DNA from: Priapulus caudatus
Lineage: Eukaryota; Priapulida; Priapulimorpha; Priapulimorphida; Priapulidae
NCBI RefSeq assembly: GCF_000485595.1
Contig: NW_014577712.1
Span: 14,660 to 78,659 of the forward strand
DNA length: 64,000 bases
Reading direction: 5' to 3'
Of this stretch, positions 1-10,103 are shown piece after piece; the first letter of the stretch is position 1; the number at the start of each line of letters is the position of its first letter. A program made the translations under genes and the position numbers. Below the pieces are notes generated by a model. That model did no database searches, was not told where the DNA came from, and saw only the letters and a program-made list of their open reading frames with translations.

Positions 1-13
1 TTTTATACGACTA

Positions 14-75
14 GATTAAAAATCTTCGTCCGCCTTACGACTGAAATCTTTTTTTTTTCTATATATTGTAGCAGG
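14..75. repeat. Short dispersed repeat with poly-T run
   Basis: This stretch matches 6,944-7,012 closely: an aaaatct-cgtccgc core, then tacgactgaaatc, a T run and ctatatattg. In the second copy it borders the MADF-type ORF. Here it runs directly into GC-rich sequence, so the ORF and its promoter are missing from this copy. Confidence 0.7.
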
Positions 76-950
76 CGCGACTTCAAACCTTAGCGTCTGT
101 CAATCGTGAGTTACGGGGAAAGCGACCGTGGGAGCGGCCGCGTTCGTCGTCGCCCGTTGTTGCCGCCGTCTCGTAGCGCTCCCGTCACCCTGGCCTGTTG
201 CATCGCCTTCACGGGGTGCATCAGCGGGTGCCACCTGGTCGGTCTTCGTGCGGCGGGAGATCGGCCGAGACGGCGAAGAGGCGGTGGCGAGCGCGAGCGG
301 ATCAGATGAGTGGTCGCGGTCGAGGCGAGTGTCGGCTCGTTTAGCGACTGCGAACGTTGATTTAACAGGACGTGAGATCGTGCGACAAGTTTTCTCGCAC
401 TAGTCGCATATCGGCGTCTCTCGTCGATGCTGTGAGGAGGCTGCGGTGTATTTTTCCACGCACAACTTTCCACTTGAAAGAATTACACAATTATTCTAAT
501 GAGGCAAAGATGCAATAAGCTTTATTTTCTACTCGACCTTTTTTATTGATCGAGAAAGGTGGCCAAATAGCTTTTCAGAATCCATGTAGTCAAAAATCGT
601 ATATCATGAATTATTATCAAATCATTGTGATAATATACTTCAATGATTTGATGTGAATGCCACAATTGTTAACTTGCCGATTCTACTTATTTTATTTTAT
701 CAACAGAAAATAAAAAAATACATTAAATACATGAAATCATTCATTGAGATTATTGATGATTCGCGTCGAACTCAATCGATGTCAATTTAAAATCAGTAAA
801 ATTAATATAATTTTATTACCGTACAAAACTTGAGCAACATTTTAAATATTGACACAATTATCAAACATAGTAGCGTATCTTAATGCCCCATAGCGGCGAC
901 CACAGAGGGTACAATGTTACACAAGTTCAAGGATAAGGTCACAGGCTAAG
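76..950. repeat. GC-rich plus AT-rich dispersed repeat, copy 0
   Basis: The GC-rich block (about 100-480) and the AT-rich block after it (481-950) recur at about 8,540-9,260 and 11,300-12,080. Shared landmarks are the ctcgtagc-gctcccgt segment, tcatgagattattgatgat and the gtagcgtatcttaatgcccc segment. The block has many CpGs and could descend from a promoter or first exon. The open frames on both strands here are explained by GC content and are not conserved between copies. Many differences between copies are single-base indels. Confidence 0.65.
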
Positions 951-1590
951 TATTTTTTTATTATTTTTTATGGCTGGTCCAATGTTGCCCCTGGCGGGTG
1001 GGTAACTTTGGACCACCTATTGAAATCCGTATCCTTGCTCAAATAGACGCTAAATTGGGGCAACAATTGGACACCTGAGTAGTTTTACAAGGACTTATAA
1101 AGTCTTTTAGACCAAATTTCAAAACAAAAAGTATCGGTATGTTTAAACTATAACCATTTTTTAGGAAAAACAATTATAGGAAAATTAAATCCATAACATA
1201 GTTAAGCTATTATGATGCTTAGAACAAATCTTAGGAAACTTAAAAACCAATCTTAGGCAACTTAAAAACAACATCTTTAGAACTTAAACCAAATTAACTC
1301 CACGTGGAATAAACTATCACACTCAATTCTTGAAATACTACATTTTATCATTCGTGTAGAATAATGCATTGACCGCTGATCTCTTGCTATTTACATCTTC
1401 GGAAATTGATTAGACCAGTTTATTTATTTTGATCTAGGCCACCTCAACCTAGCTGTTTGCACTTTCCAGCATTGCAGTTCACAACCTGACCCCAGTTTAT
1501 TTACCTTCTTCAACTCTTCCGGGAAAGTTTACCCTTCATAGCAAACGACACCACTTTCTGCGTCTTGAAATCTTTCTGGCCGTAAACTTG
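840..1590. repeat. Dispersed repeat R2, copy a, with small foldback
   Basis: This segment is repeated in the same orientation at 2,395-3,145. Both copies share the block ending in cttcaactcttccgggaaag. Inside lies a foldback of about 100 bp: ggtccaatgttgcccc at 976-991 faces ggggcaacaattggacacc at 1,057-1,075. The indel-rich differences could be age or unpolished long-read sequence. No coding capacity is seen. Confidence 0.7.
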
Positions 1591-2394
1591 TCGCCAGAAC
1601 TTTGTCGCTACTTCCGCTAGCGTGCGCTGGCTGATAGACTTACAAAACACGCAACCACAGGCTAAGGGCCAAACCACAGTTCCTCCCCTCCTGCACGCTC
1701 GCCACTATCCGGAATCCAATTAATTATTTAATTTAATTAATTAAGTTAATTAATTTTTCACTTAATTAATTAATTAATAAAAAAATTTAAACATTGAGAA
1801 GAATTCCAGCTGCTTGGCGGAGGTCTGTGCTCTCCGAGTGCTCTAGTATATATATATCATCTTCATCGCCAGGAGGCGCCACCGCTGCACGCAACCTGCT
1901 TCGTCTTCTCGACGCCTCTCACCGCCTGAGCGCGCGCATACTCCTCCTGCTCCTTGCCGCATTGCCTCCGCTCGGATTTCTCCCCGCACGCCGCTCCACC
2001 TTCCTCCCGCAGCAGCTGCGTTCCTTGTCCTCAACACACCCGTCCTTAACATTGTCCTAAAACACAGTCAATCGCCACATGACTACCACTGTGTCATCAC
2101 TCTGCACGCTGCCACAATGAATCACAGCCAATTCCCATAGAAGTCTGTTATCTGCCAGTGAAGATCTATATATCTAGCTAGCTTCAGTGACTGTCGATGC
2201 ATGTGTTACATTGCCGCAGTGCAGTAGTGTTATGTGTAGGTGTTATATGGAGAGTTTAGTTGTTGCACATGTTTATTTTTTTATGAGTGAGAAGTCAATT
2301 ATACAAATATCATGTGCAATTATTGCTTCACGTAACAATTAAAACCATTTGCTTTTAGGCAAGTACACAGTGAAATCACACACCCACACAGACA
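1591..2394. other. No gene recognised; AT-rich and C-rich tracts
   Basis: A ttaa-rich low-complexity tract occupies about 1,712-1,793. A C/T-rich stretch follows at about 1,860-2,050 with short open frames on both strands but no recognisable domain. The rest (2,060-2,394) shows nothing I can name. Confidence 0.6.
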
Positions 2395-3145
2395 CATTTT
2401 AATATTGACACAATTATCAAAGTAGTAGCGTATCTTTTAATGCCCCATAGCCGGCGCACCACAGATGGTACAATGTTACACAAGTTCAAGGGGTAAGGCT
2501 TCACAGGCTAAGTATTTTTTTATCATTTTTTTTTATGGCTTGTCCAATGTTGCCCCTGTGTGGGGTTAACTTTTGAAACACCAATTGAAATCGTATCCTT
2601 GGTCAAAACTGAGCGCCTATTGGCCGGCCAACATTGGACACTGGGAGTTGAGTTTAGAAAAACTTAGTTCTTTAAGACCCAAGATTTCATCAAACAAAAA
2701 GTATCGGTATGTTAGAACTATAACATTTTTTTATGCGAAATATAGGAAAATTAACATTTAAAACATAGCTTAAGCATTATGATGCTTAGAACAAATCGTA
2801 GAACTTAAAACCAATCTTAGAACTTAAAAACAAATCTTAGAACTTAAAACAAATTAACTCCACATGGATAAACTATCACACTCAATTTTGAATACTCCTC
2901 TATTATTGTGTAGAATAATGCATTGACCGCTGATCTTTGCTATTACATCTTCGAAAGGATAGAGCAGTTTATTTTCTGATCTATGCCACCTCCAACCTTA
3001 ACTGTTTGCACTTCAGCATTGCATTCACAACTACCCCAGTTTCTTTACCTTCTTCAACTCTTCCGGGAAAGTTTACCCTCATTAGAGAAACGACAACCAC
3101 TTTCTGGTCTCTGAAATCTTTCTTGGTAAACTTTGTCGCAGAACT
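2395..3145. repeat. Dispersed repeat R2, copy b
   Basis: Direct repeat of 840-1,590, including the foldback ends (tgtccaatgttgcccc at about 2,541-2,556 and aacattggaca at about 2,630-2,640). It abuts the pogo-type transposase remnant on its right. Confidence 0.7.
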
Positions 3146-3155
3146 TGTCCTGTTG

Positions 3156-3830
3156 CTAGAAGAACCACTCTATTTCATTATCTTCTTGTTCATCTTCAAT
3201 TTCACTTTCCTCAGTTGCTTCCTCATGTTCAGCTAGTTCAGTCTTATCATCATTAATTACTTGCGCAACCACATCATCTTCATCATCAAGATCTGAAAGC
3301 TCATCTTCACTGCTCGGTATTTCTTGTGGTTTTCGGCCTTTATTTTTCTTTGGTTCACCTTCAGCTGTTTCTTTTGCCGGTACTTCTGCGGTTCTTTTAA
3401 CCTCTTCACTGGAAATGCTCTTGCCTGGCTGAAGACTCAGCATTTTCTTCCTCTTTACTGGTTCCTGAGCAGTACTTCCTCGAATTGCTGTTACAAAAGC
3501 CATAAAGCTGTTGCTCACTAGATGGTTGGCCTCTCTTCGGTGTGGTAATCTTGCAATCAGTTCATCTTTGCTGATTGCGGACATATTCCAGCTTTTCTAA
3601 ACCCATTTCACCACACTTCTTTGCAATTAACTTGTAATATTTCTTGTAGTTTTTTCAGCTGTTTTGGAAAAACATCCTTGGGCATTGTCTGTGATTTCTT
3701 CTCTTTCCTGTTCCAATCTGTGAGTACCTAGCTGGCACCACTTTATCTTCATGGGCCGAAAGAACGCAATGTCTAGTGGCTGTGTCGAGTGCGTACTATT
3801 CGGAGGCAGCATTCAAAGGCATGCATTCTG
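3156..3830 (-). pseudogene. pogo/Tigger-like DDE transposase, C-terminal remnant
   Basis: Read on the minus strand, 3,812-3,627 encodes LPPNSTHSTQPLDIAFFRP, the hallmark of the DDE_1 (pogo, Tigger, Jerky) transposase core just after its second catalytic Asp. A frameshift follows near 3,600. The next frame holds GFRKAGICPQS, typical of the end of the same domain. A second shift leads to KDELIARLP and then an acidic tail (3,156-3,400) rich in Glu and Asp, as is common at the C-terminus of this family. At least two frame breaks and loss of the N-terminus make it non-functional. The family is recognised from motifs; the exact subfamily is not clear. Confidence 0.75.
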
Positions 3831-3929
3831 TCTTCACATGCCTTCAGACTGCCCTGGTTGAAGATGAGACGAATTGATTGTCTCCAATCATACTTATTCA
3901 TTCCTGGTTTTGGTGTACTTTACTGTTGT

Positions 3930-4080
3930 AGGCTTTATAAATTAATTATTGCGATATACAGATTGGCAATCGTTTCATATTAATGTACGTCGATGGATGC
4001 TCAATTAAAACTGAACTTCTTCCACTCACTCATTTGTGTCCTTTTTTGTGGTGAGTACGTTGTCCATGACACTTTCTATT
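3930..4080. repeat. Dispersed repeat shared with 53,835-54,300
   Basis: The run from attattgcgatatacagat through tgtacgtcgatgg, gctcaattaaaactga and ctcatttgtgtcctttttt recurs at about 53,835-54,300, where it joins a Penelope-like fragment. No coding function is seen. Confidence 0.65.
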
Positions 4081-5478
4081 TATCATTTGTCATTTTTAAT
4101 CCCACGTCTTCATACATTTTGCATTAAGAGGATTATCTCTCTTTATTTTGTCACACCGACATCGGTCACACCGCTCAGACACTGCGCGACAGACCAGAGC
4201 ACGCGAACGTTTTCATGCTCAGGAGCGGCAGCCACGCGTGTCTCCTGCTGCACGCCGAGTCGTCGCAACACGTACGTTAGTAACCGATCCAACGCAAGGC
4301 ATGCCGTTCGTGTCCGCGGAGGGACACCACTGCTCAACGCCCGAGTCGGGTAGAAGTAACCCAAGCCCCCCCCCCCATCCTCCAACCCGCCACTTCAAGC
4401 CCTATACCCGCGCCACCTTCGATGCACGTATATGCGGCGATCGCAAGCCGTCCCCACACCGCAGAGCTCGCATGACGCTCGCATTTAGCCTGTTCCACGC
4501 CTCTCTCAATTAACAGCGCATTACCGCCGGACCTACCTATAGTCTTTTTCCCAGTAAATAAGTTAGGTACCGGCTCCTCAAACACTCTGCATGTCGGCCG
4601 GTACCACCTGGTGGAAAACAAATTAATTACAGATTGTTTGCTCATAAACATGATCAACTGTAATTGTAAAAAAACTATGAGCATATATTTCAAGCTTTTA
4701 GAGTACAACTTTGAAATTCTATTTAATATCATCTTTACTTTATCGAATAATCTTATACAAGGCATATAAGCTGACCATACCATGTTGTCCCATAGCATAC
4801 AAACACGGACTTCATGTTATTCATGTTTCAATGTCTCACCCATGTACAAACATATATCTTGTAATTTCGTATCACGCTTCATAGCACCTCATAGATGGCA
4901 AGATAAACTAGGATCTGAAACCTTGCCATATTTTAGCAAATGTATTGTGGGAAAAGACAAAAATGCTGAGTTCCTTTGTCTTCAATCACTGGTGAAAGAA
5001 TCTACCACGCATACACTTTTCCTTTCTAGTCCCACCCACATGAGCTCTGCCCCGGACTTGTATTTAACAGGCCATGTGTTTCGATGTAGCATCATAATTT
5101 TCTTTGTCCTGCTTGGTTTCGGCTGTATCTGTTTCATCATATGAGACAAGAAAAGCATATATAAACATCTGGCAATGACAGCCGATCTAGCTGTGCAGTG
5201 AGTAAGAGCAAGCCTATAGACTATTCTGATCTGTGCAGCATTTTACCAAAACAATTTACATGGTTTATCAGGTTTTAGGACTGTCATTCTGTACGGGTAG
5301 CGCAACCCCTTGGTAATGAGGAAGATGTTTGGCATCGAAAATTATGGCTTGTAATACGAGAATCGTAACCGTGAATCTCACGTTTCCTTAGTTTTATTTC
5401 ACAACTGAGTTGCATTTCTATGAAAAGACATTCCAGATATTTATAGATCTTACTTTCTGCCTTACAGACAACAGTTAC
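4081..5478. other. No gene recognised
   Basis: Several medium open frames exist on both strands (for example 4,334-4,798 minus and 4,782-5,144 plus). None shows a domain I recognise or splice sites that would link them. A 13-base C run lies near 4,363-4,375. Confidence 0.5.
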
Positions 5479-5513
5479 CTTCTTCTTAAGCGCCTCCTGG
5501 AGTGGCTTGGCGT
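5479..5513 (-). CDS. Possible 35-bp micro-exon
   Basis: On the minus strand a strong acceptor (TTGTCATTTCAG) and a donor (GTAACT) bracket 35 bases that can read AKPLQEALKKK. The splice sites look good and the peptide is plausible, but nothing else of a gene is recognised nearby. Treat it as a weak candidate. Confidence 0.2.
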
Positions 5514-6943
5514 CTGAAATGACAAAAAGACAGGAATCGATATGATTCTTATATTCTTATAAGCCTGTTAGTTTACAATGTGTCATAATTTATATAAAAT
5601 TGGGCCGCCTCACTGCCGTCTCTATCCAAATTTCATCAGTCTCATCAAGAATAGGCCGCGCCAAAAGACGAGTAGATTGGGTCTCTGCTAACACACTGCT
5701 TTAATTCAGAAAACATGTAGCTTCATGAAACGGTCACATCGAGAGACCTCGCATTCTGCACGGTCGTTCATTAGAATACATCCGACCAAATTAATCTCGT
5801 AGTCTTGTAATGGCACATCTATATATATTTTTGTTCAGCCGAATTCATAACTAGAGAACTCCGCAGCTAGAGGAAAACTAAAGATATTTTTCAGAATCAG
5901 CACGTCTGTTGGAGGTGGTTCTGCAGTGCCATACAGATTAACTACCTACATCACCATAGCCACTCTTGTTACTTCGTGTCCGCATAGTTCTCGATAAAAC
6001 GTATTAGCAGTATTTCTTATCACGTGAAATCTCAAGTGAATATTATTAACAATAGCATAAATCACGACGTATGGTCAGTCCTAGGCACGCTGCAGGTCAT
6101 TGCGTGATGCCTATTACAACAAACTGTACATGCAATTACGAAATTTGGTCTCAACACTCTCGTTTTGTTTGCGAGGACACATGGCGAATGTAAATTTTTG
6201 CGTTTCCGGCCCATTCTCGTTTTGACGTGAGACAGCGGCTGTTTGATTTCTTTTGTAGTTTACCGACTCCTTCATTTTTCTTGACGCCGTCATCGTTGTG
6301 TTTCTTTCGTCGTTATCGAGTCGTATTTCTTTGTTGGTCACTCGATCTGGCTCGTTGAGCAACCCCATGTTATCTACCTTAATATTCAATTGTAATCGTG
6401 TATATCAGCGCCGGATTCAGGACGAACTGGAAGCAGTATTTTCAAATAGCCGCTCGGTCTCATATTCTCATAAGCCCATTATTGCACAAATAGTTTATAA
6501 TGAACTCGCCAAATTGTGCGTTCATACGTTGGCAGTCTTACGTTCGTCTGACTATTTACACGGCGTAGTCACCATCACGCTAACCATTCAAGCACGTCCT
6601 ACTCGACTCTGCCCAGCTACAATAACTTTTACTCTTCACTACTGCGAATTAGCTGGTTACGTGCCCACAGTAAAACACTTGGTTCAGAACTTGTTCACAC
6701 CTATATTGCACAAGCGAAGCAAAGAGCGAGGTTGGAATGCTGGGTTATGTTTTTGCCCCCCCCCCTTCTCCTTTTCGTGTATCCTGTCAGGGAACACAAG
6801 AACCATTGCTCGGCGTAGTTGTGCCTAGCTTTACCAAAACTACGGAACAGTCAATAAGCCACTTAAATTCCCTGCGGGTAATTTCGGTGATGGCTTGCCC
6901 ACGAATGTACCGCGCCCAGTCGCCAATCTATTTTTTATTTCAT
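5514..6943. other. No gene recognised
   Basis: Open frames at 6,114-6,389 minus and 6,298-6,828 plus overlap on opposite strands and carry no domain I recognise. A poly-C run lies near 6,757-6,767. Confidence 0.5.
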
Positions 6944-7012
6944 AACGACTTATGATTAAAAATCTCGTCCGCTTACGACTGAAATCTTTTTTTTTTTTTT
7001 CTATATATTGGG
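6944..7012. repeat. Short dispersed repeat with poly-T run
   Basis: Second copy of the sequence at 14-75. It directly follows the C-terminal end of the minus-strand MADF-type ORF. Confidence 0.65.
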
Positions 7013-7065
7013 CGAGGCTGCCGCACCCCTCTTGAGCCTGGGCTAAAGCTGGCCATCACCCTGCG

Positions 7066-7449
7066 CTATATGGACACAGGGAATTGTCTGTTTGCAGTTG
7101 CCTGGTTGTAGATGATCTCGTTATCTTCCACCCAGGCCACAATCTTCAACTCCTGCTCCTCAGAGATGTCATCTGGGCGGGCAATGTTGATGACAGTGCC
7201 GCCGTAGTCGTCGGGGGTCTTGCTCTTGATCTTTGCCTTTGCCTTGCCGCCCGCAGCCTTCTTCGCTCTCTTGGGGACAGCGCCACCGCCAGTGCCTGCA
7301 GCCTCCTCCGCACCCTATGCCTCGGCAGCCTCAGTCTCAGGTACGACATCAGCAGAGTCACCGGCAGTCACCGAGTCGTCATCCTCTGTCTGGTGCACAT
7401 CAGCCACTTTTACCACCTTTCTCTTGTTGGTTTTCTTCTTGGGAGGCAT
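7066..7449 (-). pseudogene. MADF-domain protein with in-frame stop
   Basis: The minus-strand ATG at 7,449-7,447 opens a Lys-rich N-terminus (MPPKKKTNKRKVVKV) followed by Asp/Glu- and Ala-rich sequence. After an in-frame TAG at 7,317-7,315 the same frame continues through a basic KRAKKAAGGKAKAK stretch. It then reaches ISEEQELKIVAWVEDNEIIYN, which matches the first helix of the MADF (Myb/SANT-like) DNA-binding domain, and stops at 7,068-7,066. About 127 codons in all. MADF proteins are known as host transcription factors and as the second protein of several DNA transposons. The element at 35,018-36,171 carries a similar MPPK-start MADF ORF, which favours a transposon origin. The single TAG could also be an assembly error, because nearby sequence looks indel-rich. 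Confidence 0.55.
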
Positions 7450-7990
7450 GTAATACCGCTCTTTCCTTCTATGAATGTGTCACCCGTGATCGTTAGGGTC
7501 TGCGTATGGTATTAGAGAAACCGCTGCTTACATCATACATAAATTAATCAACAATGAGGTTACGTGTTCTGAAGCACAAGCATCTTTACTGCACACACAT
7601 ATTACGGTAACGCGGACGCCCCTTGTAATAGGCGTCCCGTGAACAGAAGGGTACGCGACACAACATACACTTACATATCAACGTAGGTGGTGGGTAGCGG
7701 TGACAGCAACAGTACAGATAGCGTGACGTATCGTGACTCGAGTGCAAACTGGTAGGACAGACCGTAATTTCATAAACCGTGCTTTAAATAGTGACGCGGC
7801 CGTCATTGTCTTAGTCCCTGCGCTCCCATTGGCCGACGTCGCTCGAGTGACCGCTGGTCAAGCGTGCTAATTCACGCACCTTCCTATTGGCTGGTTCGGG
7901 CCTTTAACTCCGCCCCCTTGACCCTTTACCCCACGTGCGTTCCCTAAGAACAAAGGGCTTTGTTCTTAGCCTTCCCATTCTCAGTTCTCA
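7450..7990 (-). promoter_or_regulatory. Promoter-like region upstream of the MADF ORF
   Basis: Reading toward the ATG at 7,449 on the minus strand, there is a GC box (CCGCCCCC on plus, 7,910-7,917) and two CCAAT boxes (ATTGG on plus near 7,828 and 7,886). A TATTTAAA element follows at 7,790-7,783. About 110 bp downstream is a good splice donor (GTAAGTG at 7,674). An acceptor-like CATACGCAG lies about 45 bp before the ATG. A 5' untranslated exon followed by a short intron is therefore plausible. The same boxes recur, more degraded, at about 10,430-10,600. Transcription itself is inferred. Confidence 0.45.
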
Positions 7991-10078
7991 TTACTTATTA
8001 TTATTACTGCCCTTATTATTATTTTCCGTATTACAGGCATTCTGGATACTAACTTGGATTAAATTTGCAAAAAGTTGAATAAAATAAAGTGACAAATGTC
8101 AAAAATTCGGGCAGAACTTAATCTCAATGTTTCCACTAGCAATCTCTGCCGCAAATGGCAGGCAACAGACCGGCTCTTATATAGTCGGGAGACGGACGCG
8201 CGAGCGTCCCACGAGTGACCCACAGTGAACCACGACTGTTGTGCGGCCAGTCGCAATGCGAGGAGCACGTTGGCATCCCTCGAGTGAGCCACGACCCTGT
8301 TTCACAGTAAAAACAGCCCCCCGCTGCCCGACAACTCACGACTGTCACACGACTGACTTGGTGCGCACAACCACGCATAACGCACGCATCTCTTTTTTTA
8401 CTGTCGCGTCCGCCATCGCAAACCATCTTTATGTGTCGTAGCCTTGTGACCACTCGAAATACATTTCGGCACGCTCACAGATCTGGCGCACGACAAATAT
8501 TTTATGGTTCTTCACGACACAACTTTCGTTACGATCCGTTTGTGAACGCGGGCTTTACGGGAAGTCGACCGCGAAGCGGCCGGCGTTCGTGTGCCGCCCC
8601 CCCGTGCCCTCGTTTCGGCGCCGGCTCGTAGCGGCTCCGTGCTCCCTGCCTGCGTTTTGGCAGTGCGGCCTCGCACTCGGAGCGATCACTGGTGTGTGCT
8701 ACTTGTTGTGCTTCGCGGCGGCGGAGATGGCGAGAGGGCGAATGAGCTCGGGGCGGCGGAGGATGAGCGGTAGGATGAGTGGGAATAGAATACACAAATA
8801 ATTAGATGAGGTCAGAAGATGCCAATAAGCTATAATTTATCTATTAGACTTCTTTGTTATGATCAGAGAAGAGTGCAACGCTTTTCAGAAGATCCATGTA
8901 GTCAAAACATCGTTAATACTGATTATTATCAAATCGATGATATAATATATCAATGATTTGATGTGCATTGCACATTGTTATTGCCGATTTACTTATTTAT
9001 TTTATCAAGAAATAAAAAACATTAAAATAGATGACATAATTCATGAGATTATTGATGATCGCATCGAATCAATCGTATCGTAATACAAATCAAGTAAAAT
9101 CAATATAATTATTATACCGAAAACGGTCGGTGGGCAACATTGGACAGTTTTTGAATTATATTTTTAATATTGAGCGACAATTATCAAGAAGTAGTAGCAT
9201 ATCTTAATGGCCCATAGCCGGCGCACCCACAGAGGGGTACAAATGTTCACAAGTTCATAAGTTGAAAAGGATTTCAAGTTCAAGGTTTCCACATGACTGC
9301 GAGTGTCCGCCCGCTAACTTAAAAAATAAATCATTACTGATTTATATGGAGATGGTTGCATCTCTGTTCTTACTATTGACAAGTTCGATAGCGCAGCGTC
9401 TATTGTTTTTGTTCATCAAACGTCTACTCGGGTCGACTCTGTGGTGGAGTGAGGGATTCTAGTAAACCCTGTTAGTCCAAATGTGTTCACATACACGCCG
9501 AAACAGTGGAATGCACAAGGGAATGGTATCAAGGAACCCTTCTTAAAAGAACTGTCGTTGGGATCGTTCTGAAAGTTGCCACGAGCTGGCGCGGTACGTT
9601 TAAGTGTCCTTCAGATTAAGAAATGGAAGCCTTCCATCATTGTACTAGCGACAACTATTTGCAAGAACACCGACATAGGTAAGGCCCTCTCCATTACCTA
9701 CGCCAAGCCATACAGGCTGCAATTGCAATAGAGCAAGAAGGCTGCCACCTCAAGCAATTAACGCAGGCAAAAAACTGCAGCACCAGTGCTACCGTCACGT
9801 TAATGTAACATACTGACAGTACAGAAATGACATAGAAATTATTACGCATTTAAGGACAATACACCTTCTTTAACCAAATATTTAGCTTTGAAATTATCAC
9901 TGTGACATTGTAGCCTCATAACATCCAGGCATGTATAGAGTTCTACTAGCAAACACCGGACAGTCAAATTCGTTTCTAAGACAAGACAGTCAACAAAATC
10001 ACAGTTTAACCGCCTCCTCTTGAGATCAAAAAGGTTATCCGCCACTTACTCTCGCGATAGTCAGCAAAGGGACATTTC
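7458..10078. repeat. Large duplicated unit, left copy
   Basis: This ~2.6 kb segment is colinear with 10,104-12,885 across a 25-N gap. Shared landmarks are the promoter-like block, the palindrome, a repeated cacgactg motif (8,230-8,370), the GC-rich block at 8,540-8,790, the AT-rich block at 8,800-9,260 and the tail ending in gacatttc at the gap. Differences are dominated by one- and two-base indels. Apart from the promoter serving 7,449, no gene is recognised; open frames at 8,059-8,800 overlap on both strands and are not kept in the second copy. Confidence 0.8.
7946..7970. other. Palindrome AAGAACAAAG/CTTTGTTCTT
   Basis: Two 10-base arms, aagaacaaag and ctttgttctt, face each other across a 2-base centre. 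The copy at about 10,623-10,650 keeps the arms (extended by one G/C pair) although its surroundings carry many indels. It could be a hairpin or a dimeric protein-binding site. Confidence 0.5.
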
Positions 10079-10103
10079 NNNNNNNNNNNNNNNNNNNNNN
10101 NNN
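10079..10103. other. Assembly gap, 25 N
   Basis: A run of 25 N lies exactly between two copies of the same unit. The right flank begins just upstream of where the MADF ATG would be expected. Confidence 1.

Noticed and set aside
106..473. Overlapping open frames on both strands
   Set aside because: GC-rich repeat sequence without stops; the frames are not kept in the copies at 8.6 and 11.4 kb.
4143..4513. Open frames on both strands around 4.1-4.5 kb
   Set aside because: No domain, no splice logic, and mutually overlapping frames in locally GC-rich sequence.
7084..7515. 143-codon plus-strand frame rich in Leu
   Set aside because: It is the antisense shadow of the MADF-type ORF and its promoter.
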